DNA of 64,000 bases from Casuarina equisetifolia (lineage: Eukaryota; Streptophyta; Magnoliopsida; Fagales; Casuarinaceae): contig CM052362.1 of NCBI GenBank assembly GCA_028551475.1, positions 15,802,521 through 15,866,520 on the forward strand. Direction: 5' to 3'. A program made the translations under genes and the position numbers. Under the pieces are notes generated by a model that did not search any database, was not told the DNA's origin, and saw nothing but the letters and a program-made list of their open reading frames with translations. How positions within the stretch are numbered: the stretch's first letter is position 1; each line of letters begins with the position of its first letter. This document shows positions 48,270 through 59,943 of this stretch, in pieces.

Positions 48270-48873
48270 ATGGAAGGGGGAGACGAAGGAGTAGAGAGAG
48301 TTGTGGACTCGAAGGACTTGCAGCAACAGAGCAAAGCCCTCGACAAGCTCACCGACCGCGTCGAAGATCGCCAGCTTGACTCCACTCGCGTCCAAGAGGT
48401 CCTCTCTCTGTCTCTGTCTCTGTCTCTGTCTCTGTCTCTCTCTCTTTCTCTCTCTCTCGCTCCTTTTTCTCATGGTTGCATTGGATGGCAGGCGATGGCA
48501 TCGATTGCTGCATCAGCGGAGGCCGACTGGAACGCTGCGAGAATGAGGTACGAATTGGCTATGGCTTGATCTTGGTTGCATCTGAGGAATTGATTAGAAG
48601 TGTTTTGATGTCATGGAATCGTATTACAGTTAATGTCTTCTGTTTACTAGAACATTTGTGATTCCTTTTCTTTCTTTCATCCCTCCTTCCTCTTTTCTTT
48701 TTGGAAGTGCTAAACGTATTTGGAAGTCAAAATTATAGCAAAATTCAATGAAACTTTTACCTTTACATTTGATCAGAATTTTAGTTCTTGTAGATTGTCA
48801 CCTGATAATTTCTTCCCGTATTTTGTGTAGAAAGAAGCCTTTTTTTTTTCTTTGTTTTTAGCACCTTTTTTCA

Positions 48874-48949
<76 letters not shown>

Positions 48950-50398
48950 GATTCATGCACATGGAGAGGGGGAGGTGGGTGTTGAACACCTGACCTGGTG
49001 GACTCGCAGGCCAGGGGCCCCTTGGCTTTACCACTAAGCCAATGGGACGCCCCCCATTATATGTGAATAGCTCGTTGGTTGTCCTGTGTGTTATGTGCGG
49101 GACTGTGATAATAAACTATTTTGCTTAATTTGTTGAGTTTTATTTATTGAGTGTTTTTGTTTTGCCAAAATATTAATGTTTATGCGCGCCATACATTATT
49201 TGGACAAACTCAACGTCTTTTTACAAGATATGTTTACATTCCTGAAAATGCATATTACTGCTCTAAACTGATGCAAGTTCGGAGCATTCTTGACGTACTT
49301 TACTAGTAAGATATCATGATAATTTTACTAAAGACGTTCGCTTCTATGTAAAAGAGAGTGGGGGAGAGGACCGAGGGGTTATGTAAGACTATAAATTCTC
49401 TTCTACTGTGGAAGGTTCCGTATTGTTATGTCTTGTTGGAACTGTTAAGACTTCTTAGGTTTTATGATTGAAATGCCTGAACTTAGATAAAATTGCTGCA
49501 TAAAAAATTCTGTTTGTTTTGATGCATAAACAGTTCTTCATGAATGTCATTGAAATTATTTTAACTTCCTTAAGTGATTATTGAAAGATAACATTAAAGT
49601 ATTTGCTATTCATGCATCCAAGCAAAACCAAATTCCATCACGAGTATATGCGCCCCTGGGCCAACAATCATAGTGGTGCACCCATTTAGATGTGAGACTA
49701 TCCTGTATAATGGCATAGGTAACATGAATATATGCTTATTCTAAGCTTAAATTGATGAACTTATGTTCTGGCTGATCTCATTTTGGTTTTTGATAAACTA
49801 TTGGTTAGCAATTTTGAAGCAGAAGATTCTTCTTTTTTTCTTTTTCTTTTTCTTTTTTCTTTATCCGTTGGTAGATGGAACGGCAAGAATAAGATATGGG
49901 ATATGTATATAATCCGTTATAGATTTGAGTAACATCCTGGAAGCTCGGGCTTATTTTGCATGGTTACTTGATATAAGTGCTATCCATATTTTAGCCTGAT
50001 TTCACTGCTTAATACAGCTTTAGTCCATGTCCTCTATATAACTTTGTTACGATCTGCTGAAGTCTGCTGCATCAAGCTTTATTTAAAATATCATATCACC
50101 ACCTTCTGTTTTATATCCGTGCTACTGTGTTCTCAAAGCGAAGATAATATCTTCCTTGCAGAGAGAAAGAACTGGCCGCTGTTAAGATCAGTTCAGCTGA
50201 TGTTGACATAATTGCAAATGAATTAGAGGTTGGTTCACCTCCACTTTCTTTTTCTCAGTGTATAACGTGTATCGTTTTAACCTTACCATATGCCTCTTTC
50301 TTCTCTATTGAGAACAGCTAGACCCAAAGGTGGCTGAGAGAACTTTACGTGAGCACAAAGGTGATGCTGTTGCTGCCATTCGACACTTGCTTCGATAG
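48270..50398 (+). CDS. HYPK: HYPK homologue, NatA-associated UBA-like protein
   Basis: Four exons: 48270-48398, 48492-48547, 50162-50228, 50318-50398; 110 residues. The N-terminal part is charged and helical (VVDSKDLQQQSKALDKLTDR), the C-terminal part is a UBA-like fold ending VAERTLREHKGDAVAAIRHLLR-type residues. This matches plant homologues of huntingtin-interacting protein K, which bind the NAA15 subunit and tune the ribosome-bound N-terminal acetyltransferase NatA in the cytosol. Length is typical. Intron 1 is only 93 bases and mostly TCTCTG-type repeats; intron 2 (1.6 kb) carries a SINE. All introns GT-AG. The ORFs around exon 1 in other frames are shadows. Confidence 0.93.
48403..48460 (+). 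repeat. TCTCTG/CT microsatellite in HYPK intron 1
   Basis: Runs of TCTCTG hexamers followed by CT dinucleotides fill most of the 93-base intron. Confidence 0.85.
48875..49055 (-). mobile_element. tRNA-derived SINE with (ATT)n tail in HYPK intron 2
   Basis: Read on the minus strand: A-box-like TGGCTTAGTGGTAAAGCC near 49045-49028, B-box-like GTGTTCAACACC near 48990, then a tail of about 25 ATT units (plus-strand AAT run 48875-48949). The order A box, B box, tail fits a SINE inserted antisense to HYPK. No target-site duplication found, so the outer limits are approximate. Confidence 0.7.
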
Positions 50399-51713
50399 AA
50401 GAGCGCTGAGCAAATGTCCCTAGGATCTAGGTTTTCAAATTTTGCTGGAGTCATTTGCGTGCTTTGGAAATATGAATCGTGAACACTCATCTGATACATT
50501 ATTATGTCAGTAAAAAGCATTTAAATCCATATGTTTTCGTATTGAAAAGTGTTAGGACTCGGATTTGTTTGTTTTCGTAAAGGTTCTCCATTTGTTACCA
50601 AATTGCTCACAGTCAACTAAGTTTCTGAATTAATCCTTAGGGTTTAAGAGTGGTATCAAATGGATTATTAAACGTAAGTATCTTAACGGATTTCTTTGGT
50701 ATGAATTTATACTTCAAATCAAACATCCTGTGCAAATTATGTTCATTTTACGGTACATGAATTAAAAAATAAAATGCAAAGTAGAATATGAAGGTTGAAG
50801 AAAAAACCAATTAGCCCCAAACTAATTTTGGGATGAAATCTCGGTTGCTTGCGTGCAAATGCTTACTACGAAGACGATGTGCATTTGAAGATATGTTCCT
50901 ATGCTTGTAATCTGAGGCAGAATATGATTGGGTCAGTAGGATTTGATAGTGGCCCGATGATAACTTCCAGAAAGCGCAAGTCCGGGTTTGCAGGTCCACT
51001 GGACAGCGAGTTGATTATACGGCGCTCGCTGGTGCGTCTGTCTTCAGCAAAAGTGTGGATGTTATGTATCATCATTATTGTCATCCCAGTTGATGCAAAA
51101 TCGCGAGGCAGCTATTAAGTTTTAGGACAATGATCAGGCAAGATAGGGACAACCATAATTAAAACAAGACAACAACCATCTAAACTTGCTTCTGCAGCTC
51201 TGCCGACTCTTTTGACTGCATTCTGTCCAGCTGGAGGCAATCAGAAAAATGAAGAAAGCGATTGATTGCTTCTCAATTGCTAAGAGCGTAAAACTGTAAA
51301 ATTTTTTGTACAAGTTTTTTGAATTTAAGTGGCTCTGACTTTCTCTATGTATTAAATTAATCCATCAGTGGGGTCTCATGAAACCGACCAGCATGATCCC
51401 CATCACAAAAGATCTATCAAGAAGATTCAATTATGACGTCAAGCGGATGAACAAACACCACAAAACCTACCCATATCACCTTCAAAATTAGGTAGCTCAC
51501 ATGGACGACAACCACTAGTTCTCTTATTTTCATCATCTGCCTGGATGGTGAGCCAGAATTATCTGGATCTGGACTTCGTAGTTCCAATACCACGGGCTAG
51601 TCAGCACCAATCTGTGGTCACCAATGCTGACAGCTACCGAGTCCAAAATGCTCGCCAAAAGATGCTGCCAGCAGCATTCTGTTGAATGATATTCAAAGCA
51701 TAATGAGTTGTAT
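50399..51713. other. Intergenic DNA between convergent HYPK and Raf-like kinase
   Basis: Includes both 3' UTRs. No other gene or repeat recognised. Confidence 0.5.
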
Positions 51714-54700
51714 CTACAGTTCCTTTTGAGCACTATCTACAGCCGCAGTACGGGCTGCCTGGAATTGAAGAGCATACTGTCTCTGTAATTCTCTAAGCCT
51801 TAGCAAAAGTTCCTGGAATGTTGGTCGGCATGCTGGATCCCTGGTTTTGACAAGTTTTGGTAACCGCATTAGCTACTTTTGCATGCTCATCAATTACAGA
51901 ATATATTCTAATGACCAGAACCTAGAGAAAACACAAGGTTAAGAACATGACTAACATCATCTTCCTAACAGCAACTTGATAACACAAGCCCAACCCCAAA
52001 CATCTGGGTTCGTGTATGTGAATCTTTCATTTAGTTTTAGGGCCCATAGCTTCAAGTTACACGTAGGGACATTGCAGACAGTCACAGAAAAGACCATATT
52101 AGGCTAATTTTAGTAAGAAATATTATCACATTATAAAATACTATGGCAATGCAAAGAGTGCCATGGGCCCCTAACACAAGTCAATCAATTGACGTATAGG
52201 AATGTGCAAGCTTCCTGACAGACTGCACAGAAATCGGTTGAAATGACAAATTAATCCAGGTTATTCTTTCACAAAAACTGGTAAGAGTGGTGATAACTGA
52301 AGTTCATCGGATGTTCTAGATAATGAAAATCAAGCTAAGTCATGACAAGCATAAAACGTGAAAACACCTGTGCCAGCAGCTTTGAATTATAGAAGCCCAC
52401 TGCTGATCCACATCCTTAGGAATCTCTAGCCTTTGGTTCATGAACCCAACAGCTCCAATCACCTGCAAGTATCCAAAGAAGTTGTTCATCTTTGCAGCAC
52501 AGCGTCACTATTCAGACATTTTCATACAACAAACATCTCACCCAGAGAAGGTATCCATTTCCGAGTACAAAAAGAATTTTCTAGTGGCAACAGTTTGATC
52601 ACACATGAAAAGAGATTCTTCGGCAGATAAAACAGAGATAAATATAACTGAAAAACTTTAGCTTGCATAAGTGGTGATCCTATAATAGAATGTCCTGGTA
52701 TATTTCTCAAAAGACGACAATACCTGCATTGAGTTGAGATTATCCCAAGGGATCTTCTCGGTGGCAAGCTCCCACAATATCACCCCGTAGCTATACACAT
52801 CAGACCTAAATTTATCCAAAGCGCCAACAGAAATTGAATATTTAATTCCAGTTGATTTGAACAAAGGGGGAAAAGAAAAATTGAACCAAAAAATTTGGAG
52901 TCAAATTTTGACCAAGCTTAAAGCTTATGACGTACTTCTCATCTGAAGGTTCATTACGAAGAACTTCAGGTGCCATCCATTGAGGCTGCAGAAAATATAA
53001 GAAAAAAATAGTCTGCATGTCAAAAGAAAATTCCTATGCAGTCTTATGCAGTTTAACTAGATAGACTAGATAGATATAACTGAAAAAGCACAAATCAATT
53101 GCTGCCAGGTGATACCGTTCCCTTTCCAGTAGTAGTTGCAAGATATGTTTCATGCTTGAGCCGTGAGAGACCAAAATCACCAACCTGTTCAGATGACCAC
53201 TAATTAAGCCATGCTTTGATTTGAAAGAAATGAAAAGAAACACAACATCAAATAACCACTTGTTCTAAAAGCTTGAACTACTAGTAAACAGTGAATTCAA
53301 ATATTAACTAATATCTTAACCTTCATTGTGGATTCAAACTTTCTTTCAACAAATGAAGTCCATACTTAGAAAATTAACTAAAATGACAGATAAATTAGTG
53401 GCTCACAATTTCGAAACCACTATTCTAATATCATGTCAAAATTTTATTACAATGCCTGTTAATGTAAATAACAAAGTTAACAACTTAATTAATACCCTTC
53501 TGCACATAGTTAAAGGCAGACCTTCACGGTCCAGTTCTTATCAACTAGAAGATTTGATGACTTCAAATCTCGATGGATGATTGGTGGATTGAAATGGTGG
53601 AGATAATTCATGCCCCGGGCCTGTAGAAAGATTAAACAATTGTAAAAGTCCATGAACCACTATAATGAAGACATTATAAGACTGACATTTACACAAATTT
53701 ATTCAGCCCAAAGTTTAAAAAAGAAAAATGAAAAAGCAAATATATTGCCAGAAAACCCAACAAAAAGAATCACCAAAAATATAAAGCAAAAAAGAAAGCC
53801 TAAAAGTGTTAAAATGCTCACTATGTCCAAAGCCATATGAACCCGCCGTCTCCAATCTAATTTGGTTATGTTCCGCTGTAGCAAACGAAACAAACTTCCA
53901 CTGCATCAATGGAATGTTAGATGTAAGAAAAACCCAACATGGATATAGGTAGAAAGGTGAACAAGAGAAACATAAATCAGATTATATCTTTTATGGTGAA
54001 GGGAAGCCGAGAGTGAACCGTGGAAGAAACTCTGTAACAATGCACAGATGTTCGGGTGAAGTTACAGCTCCCATAAAGAGCAAAACATTTGGATGTCGAA
54101 GCCTTTTCATAAGAGATACCTTCAAAAACAAACCAATATCCTGATATCAGGGTTTACTCACAAAGAGATAGGTGTTTTGTAAAGAAAAGACATAAAAGAA
54201 AACCAGATAGGTAGTGTCATTTACAACGCAATTACATAAGCAAGTATAATAACAGGATAAGTACAGAGCAAACCTCTTGTCTAAAGGAAAGTATTACATC
54301 CTCTGAATATTCTTGCTTGGAGAATACCTTGACAGCAACATCCTGCAGTAGTTCCAATACAAGTTCAACCACACACAAAAGATAATAATGGCGATAGTCT
54401 TCTTTTCCTTCTTGCTTTTATCTAATAGAGAAAGACAATTAAAACTTGAAAAAGAAATTCACAAGATACTCCAGCATCAACATTTTATAAGAGTAGAAGA
54501 GTGAACATCTAATTTGGTTAATTCCTACGACAGTTTATCCTATCCTTCAGAATACGTAGACCTGAAAACCCTATGTTTTGTCCATGTACACAAAAACCCT
54601 GGACTCGGCTGGTTGGAAGCCCAAGGTCCAGCACTGTCTCAAATAAAAAAATCTGGAATCACAGTTGTGGACTTTTTGATTTACATAGAATTGACGTTGA

Positions 54701-57120
54701 CTAAAGCAAGAGAGCAAGGAACATACCGATCCATACCACAGACCATGATATACAGTTCCACACGAACCTGCAGAAATGGAAGATACAGCAAAGAAATGTC
54801 AGACTAAGAGCAAAACCAAGCAATACATTATGGTACGCACAGATAGATAAAGGAAGCATAAATTCAAAGAAGAAATTTTGAAGAGATCTAATCTGGATAA
54901 CTACATCCATTCGCCAACATTGAGGCCAATTGTTTGACCAGTATTAAACAAAATTAAAGTATATGAAAACAAATCGAATCCATACTTTGAAAGAGACACT
55001 GATTGCTTCATTCGTGATTACCTTGCCCAATTTGTTCTCCAATTGTTAAGTCCTCCCACAAAATTTCATAATCCAAGCAGTCAGAATCTATGTCCACCTT
55101 ATTAACAGCACTACTGCTGGTACTTCCACAGCTGCTGGCACTGCTTGTGCTGTTAATATTGAATGAGGACCAGGAGCCTGATGCCTCATTATTGCCAGGC
55201 CGATAACTTTCACCTGCCTGGCTTTCGGGCTTTGGCCCAGAAGAGTGGCTCTTGTGATGAAGTGGTTCTTTCTCTTGATCATTATGCAGCCACGGCCAAG
55301 CAAAACGGGTACTCCTTGGCTCTGAAACTTCTTGGTCGTTCCCTTTCCATGGCCATGATATCCCTTTCTTACCCATCCATGCTTCTGCCTTGGATGTTAT
55401 GATCTTGTGAATTGCAGGTCTTCCTTCACTCTCATCCCCAGAATCTTGGAGGGGTTTTCCAGGGGATTTCTCCTCACTGTAAGAAAATACCCCAAAAGGA
55501 GACGGAGCTATATCTCCTCTAGGTGTGCTTGCTCCGCTAGAAGTTGCATCCTCCCTATGGTCGGAGAGAACTGCATCTGACAAACCGTGATCAGAATGGG
55601 GACCATCTCCACTCCCACCTTCATGATCTGTGCTGCTCTCACCCGTCCGTATTTTTGACTTGACTTTGTTGCTCACCTTGTTTGCCTGTTAGAGTAGTTT
55701 AACATTCAAGGTATGCCACAATATAATAAATCAACCAGACATGAACGAACTAATAGACTGACCAAATTAGAAATTTTTGAAGCAATTGCAACTTGCAGGG
55801 GCTGCTGAGAATCTAGACCAAGTTTATTTGTGATTCCTGTACCAGCTCGGGGCCGACTAAAACTCGAATCTGGTTCTGAATGATGTACACCTGACAGTGA
55901 AACCTTCATTTCTTGAAAGGGCCGCAAATCACTTGACACACAAATAGTCCCAACCAAAGAACCATCATCATCATACAATGGTGTATTGGTTGTAACAGCT
56001 AAAAACCTCTCCCCCGTCTTATTCTTAACAGGAATCTGCCCCGCCCAGCCCTCTCCCATCCTGACACGATTTACTATGTTATTTGCTACAGAAAAGTCCT
56101 GGGGATCTATTAGAAGCTCGATGGCATCCTGGCCTAGTGCTTCTGCAGCTAAATAACCATATAGGTTTTCAGCCTTTCGGTTCCTGCAAATATAGAAAAT
56201 CCACAAATGAACCAAATTAGAATATTAAATAACAGTGGAATCAAGAGCAGATGCCAGTTTTACGTAAACAAACACGTTAAGTAAGGATATAAACTGCTTG
56301 AGAGTTTATCATCAGTATCATTCCAAAGCAATTTCAGACTCACAAGTCAGAGTCAATCCCAAACTCTCAATACAGAAACCACATCAATCAATCTACACTT
56401 GCAACAGGCATCAAGACAAACAACCATCCAAGAATACAACACAATAAAAGAAAATATTCAGTGAAATAAAACAACAAATTTCACAATAGTTTGTCAAGCA
56501 AGAAAGCAAAATGAACACGCCGTTCAAAAAATCTGCAAAACAAGCCTCTAAAGTGAGCAACTCACGGACAAATTGCATGTCCAGGAAAGAACACCCCAAA
56601 GCACAAACCAATAAAAGAATCATCAAAACTTTCAGAAAAAAGCTGAACATTTAGTTGGACTAAATCCGACCACTAACCAGTAAATTATACGTCCATTCAG
56701 ATCAAATATGTGCACGGACTGCCCCATTGACTGCAAGATATTCAAATACTGCCTGTCAGTAAAATCCACTGCCGAGGGACCACCACCACCATCACCAGCA
56801 CTAGCTCTAACATTCGCCGGCTCACTGCTTCGGCTCTCCCTTTGAAGCGGTGAAGAATGCCGAAAAGACGCGGAACCCCTCTTCCAAGCTGCCGGTCCAG
56901 CATCCAATCCGGCGGCACCAACTCTTCTTCGTGGCGCAGAGGAGGCAAACCTGGAGCGCTTTGGGGAGACCGAGTGGGACCTCTGGTGGTGGGACAGTGG
57001 TTGCTCGGATTTGGCATCCCCGGAGAGCTTGAGCTTGGACATCTCTTCCCTGAGATCGGCTTGCCCCGCTTCGAGCTCTTGAATCTTCCTGAGAAGCTCC
57101 TCCGCTGGTGGCGTTCCCAT
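51714..57120 (-). CDS. PAS-domain Raf-like protein kinase (MAP3K, B-group)
   Basis: Thirteen exons on the minus strand: 56678-57120, 55763-56183, 55022-55685, 54727-54767, 54274-54342, 54019-54119, 53822-53900, 53522-53620, 53116-53184, 52936-52985, 52724-52805, 52368-52462, 51714-51840; phases close exactly to 779 residues. Order: a short N-terminal coiled coil ([19 protein letters not shown]), a Ser/Arg-rich linker, a PAS domain about 118-235 ([19 protein letters not shown], then LYGY), a Ser-rich linker, and a kinase domain about 494-760. Kinase motifs: [11 protein letters not shown] loop, VAVKVF Lys528, HRDLKSSN Asp624, DFG 642-644, APE 667-669, so it should be active. Closest to the Arabidopsis RAF7-RAF11 set; some members act in ABA/osmotic-stress signalling upstream of SnRK2s. 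What the PAS domain senses is unknown. Confidence 0.94.
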
Positions 57121-59943
57121 TGGAGAGATATGAGACTGTCTGCCTCTGCTCCTCTCGCTGCCTCACTCACTCACTCACTCACCCAGCCATAGGCACTAGG
57201 CGGACATAATAGCTGGACATGTAGGAGATTCATGGGCCAACCTCCCTCCCCCTTCTCTTTCTGTACATATAACTATATATATATATATATATATAGCTAT
57301 ATAACTATATATCTATATGTATGTCTTTTATGTCGAAGAATTGAAGAAGAACATATAAAGAAGCCTGGGTTTGAAATCGCAAAGACTTATGAATCTCTCT
57401 TGCTTTCTTTGATGTCTTATCTCTGACTCAGTCTCTCTCTCTCTCTCTCGTCCTTTCTCTTTTAGGTTTTGCTTTTGCTTATTCTTCAACCCTCCTTCTC
57501 TCTCTCTCTCTCTGACTTCCAGCTCAATTTCTTTCCTTGTCTCTCTTTTTATCTCATCATTATCACCCGATTCGAACTGTATTTAGACCAAGATGTGATT
57601 AATTATGAACTTCGAATGCCCGTCACCCACCTCTCCCACTAGCGCGTGACCAATTCTGGCCTAACATTCCACGCGATACTTCTCCTGCAGTCGCGTGTGA
57701 GCGTGCGTGTCACGCAGTAGTTGCATATTCCTTCACGCAGGCTTTTACTTTTTTTCCGTCAAGAAACTCTACCTATTGGTCTATTTCTGCTCCTCCAGCT
57801 GAAGTTCTTTCAATCAATTATGGTGTCCGTGCAAAAGCTTTTTTGATAGGGAATTTTGCTGTTAAGGAACTCCTTCTCAGCCCGATGTATAAGAATCAAA
57901 AGTAGTGGCTGTGGGAAGAGCTGCGTGCATCTCCAAAACAATTTATGATCCATGGCTTTCTTTGTTTTTACCCATTGGAACTTTTGTTTGCGTGCGCAAA
58001 AAACTTTAGGGCATGCACGCGCACTAACTCACGGGAGTGAAAGAGACAAGCCGACCGTCGTCAAGTCTTCTTCTACTTCACCTAAAAAAGCATGGATAAT
58101 TGAAGCAGCAACGGCACTTCCAAAAAGAGTCTAAAGCCTCTACTACCATGGTTCGCATCCTTATCTTCTTCACTGATTTAATTAATACCAGACGAGCTCA
58201 GCTGAATCTCGCAACTTGATCCCAAAAGCTCGTCAACTTCCCAAGCCCTATCCTGAATATTTTATGCACGAGAGGATTCGGAGGGCTTTAAATGGGTTGG
58301 GTTGGGTTGGGTTGCTGAAATCCATATCCTGGTTATTTTATCCCAGGGAGCCAACTTTTTCGGCAGCGAGAAGAAGAGTCCAAAAAATAATTGCCAACCG
58401 TCTCATCTCAGCTGCTACAATCTTGTTTTGTTGGTTTATTAATTAAGAGTTTACGGTGTAGGATGGTGGAAAGTGCTCACCTCTACCTAGTAGTGCCTAT
58501 ATACCCAGCCAAAAAAGGGACACTGTCTGATTAGGAACTGCAAGTTGAATTTTACAACCAATATCTTCAGATTCAACTGGCACTTTATAAAGATCGCCTG
58601 TTTCTAGCTTTATTCATGTAGTTACGAACAAGGTTTTATTAATGTAGTTAATGCTTTCATAATTTAATTAAAGTTTAGTTGCGGCTTTTTTTTTACATTG
58701 ACATTTTAAGTACTGGGCTTTTTTTAGAAAGTAAATCCCAACCCTTTTTCTTTTTTGGTATTCATTTAGGTTTTAGGACATTGATGCTGGGCCTATCTAA
58801 TGTTCATTTAGATGCCCATCAGGCCTTTCATCAAATAGAGAATTGAAATGGTTGTCCAAATGTAAATTGAAAAAAATAAATAAATAAAGATTTGAGTTTT
58901 ACAGTCCAGTGAAGAGACAGAAATGAGTCATAATCTTCTTTCTCTTTCTCTTTCACTTTCACTTTCACTTATGGGTTTCAATATCTATTTGATTTTTATT
59001 TAATACTATAAAATCCAAACAGTCATGAGAGACAAACATGAATCGCTCATATATATATATATATATATGGTTATATATTGTTTCACCTAAAGGTTAAGAA
59101 AAAGATAAAAATAAAATCTCCAGAAGTAATATATATTACTTAGGAATAATAAAGCCCGTACCTAGCTCAATCTCATTTCTCCAAACCAAATTGAAGCACG
59201 CCGTACGTAGCTCAATCTCATTTCTCCAAACCAAATTGAAGCACGACTAGGTAAGTAAGAACATTCTTTTGTAACAATTAGATCGAAATTTACAAGTACC
59301 TATCAGGTTGACAAAACATATTACATAAGAATTCAACGACTATGATAGGACTAATGGCTTTATTCCACAGAAGAAAAGGCCGTACAATAGGGGCGCTATA
59401 GATGGAGTAACCCCGAAGCAGGAGAATACCTTACACAATTATTAGAGAACCTGAAGATATACTACAGATGCTGGCTGCAATTGAATGCTTATGTAGGAGA
59501 AAGATGCGAGTCAAACCAACCGCAAGTCTACATCAGCGAAAACTTTTCATGGGTGAATATTCCATGATCACAATCTGAAATGGCATCCAACTGTTCTTTG
59601 ACGAAGGGATTGTGACAAACCATGCAATATTGTTGGCATAGAACTCATCAGCGAGATCTTCAGACCACACTTGACGCTACAAATTAATCAGCTACCTCTT
59701 ATAAGAAGGTTGGGGAACCGGGGCTCCTGCCAAGCAGCAGGGTGGATAACATTCTGAATGGTGGGTTGAATGACATGCTCTTTAACTTACAGAATACCAA
59801 TCAGCCAAAACAAGTACCTCTCGTGAAAGTGAATGCTGCCTAACTGGGTTATGGGAACCATCCAAAAGGCATATGCCAGAGGAAGTATCTCAGATTGAAA
59901 ACCAAGAAAAGCTTACGAGTTAGGGCCTGTCTGCACAGACAAC
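57121..59943. other. Intergenic DNA, kinase promoter to phytochrome 3' UTR
   Basis: No other gene recognised. CT-rich tracts at about 57430-57450 and 57494-57515 and an AT run at 57274-57296 lie upstream of the kinase start and may be in its 5' UTR or promoter. An AT run is also at 59049-59068. Bases nearest 59943 are probably phytochrome 3' UTR. Confidence 0.5.
59156..59246. repeat. 45-bp tandem duplication
   Basis: Two nearly identical units starting GTAC-TAGCTCAATCTCATTT at 59158 and 59203. Non-coding. Confidence 0.85.

Noticed and set aside
48852-49037. Frame with a long poly-isoleucine run
   Set aside because: It is the AAT microsatellite tail of a SINE, not a protein.
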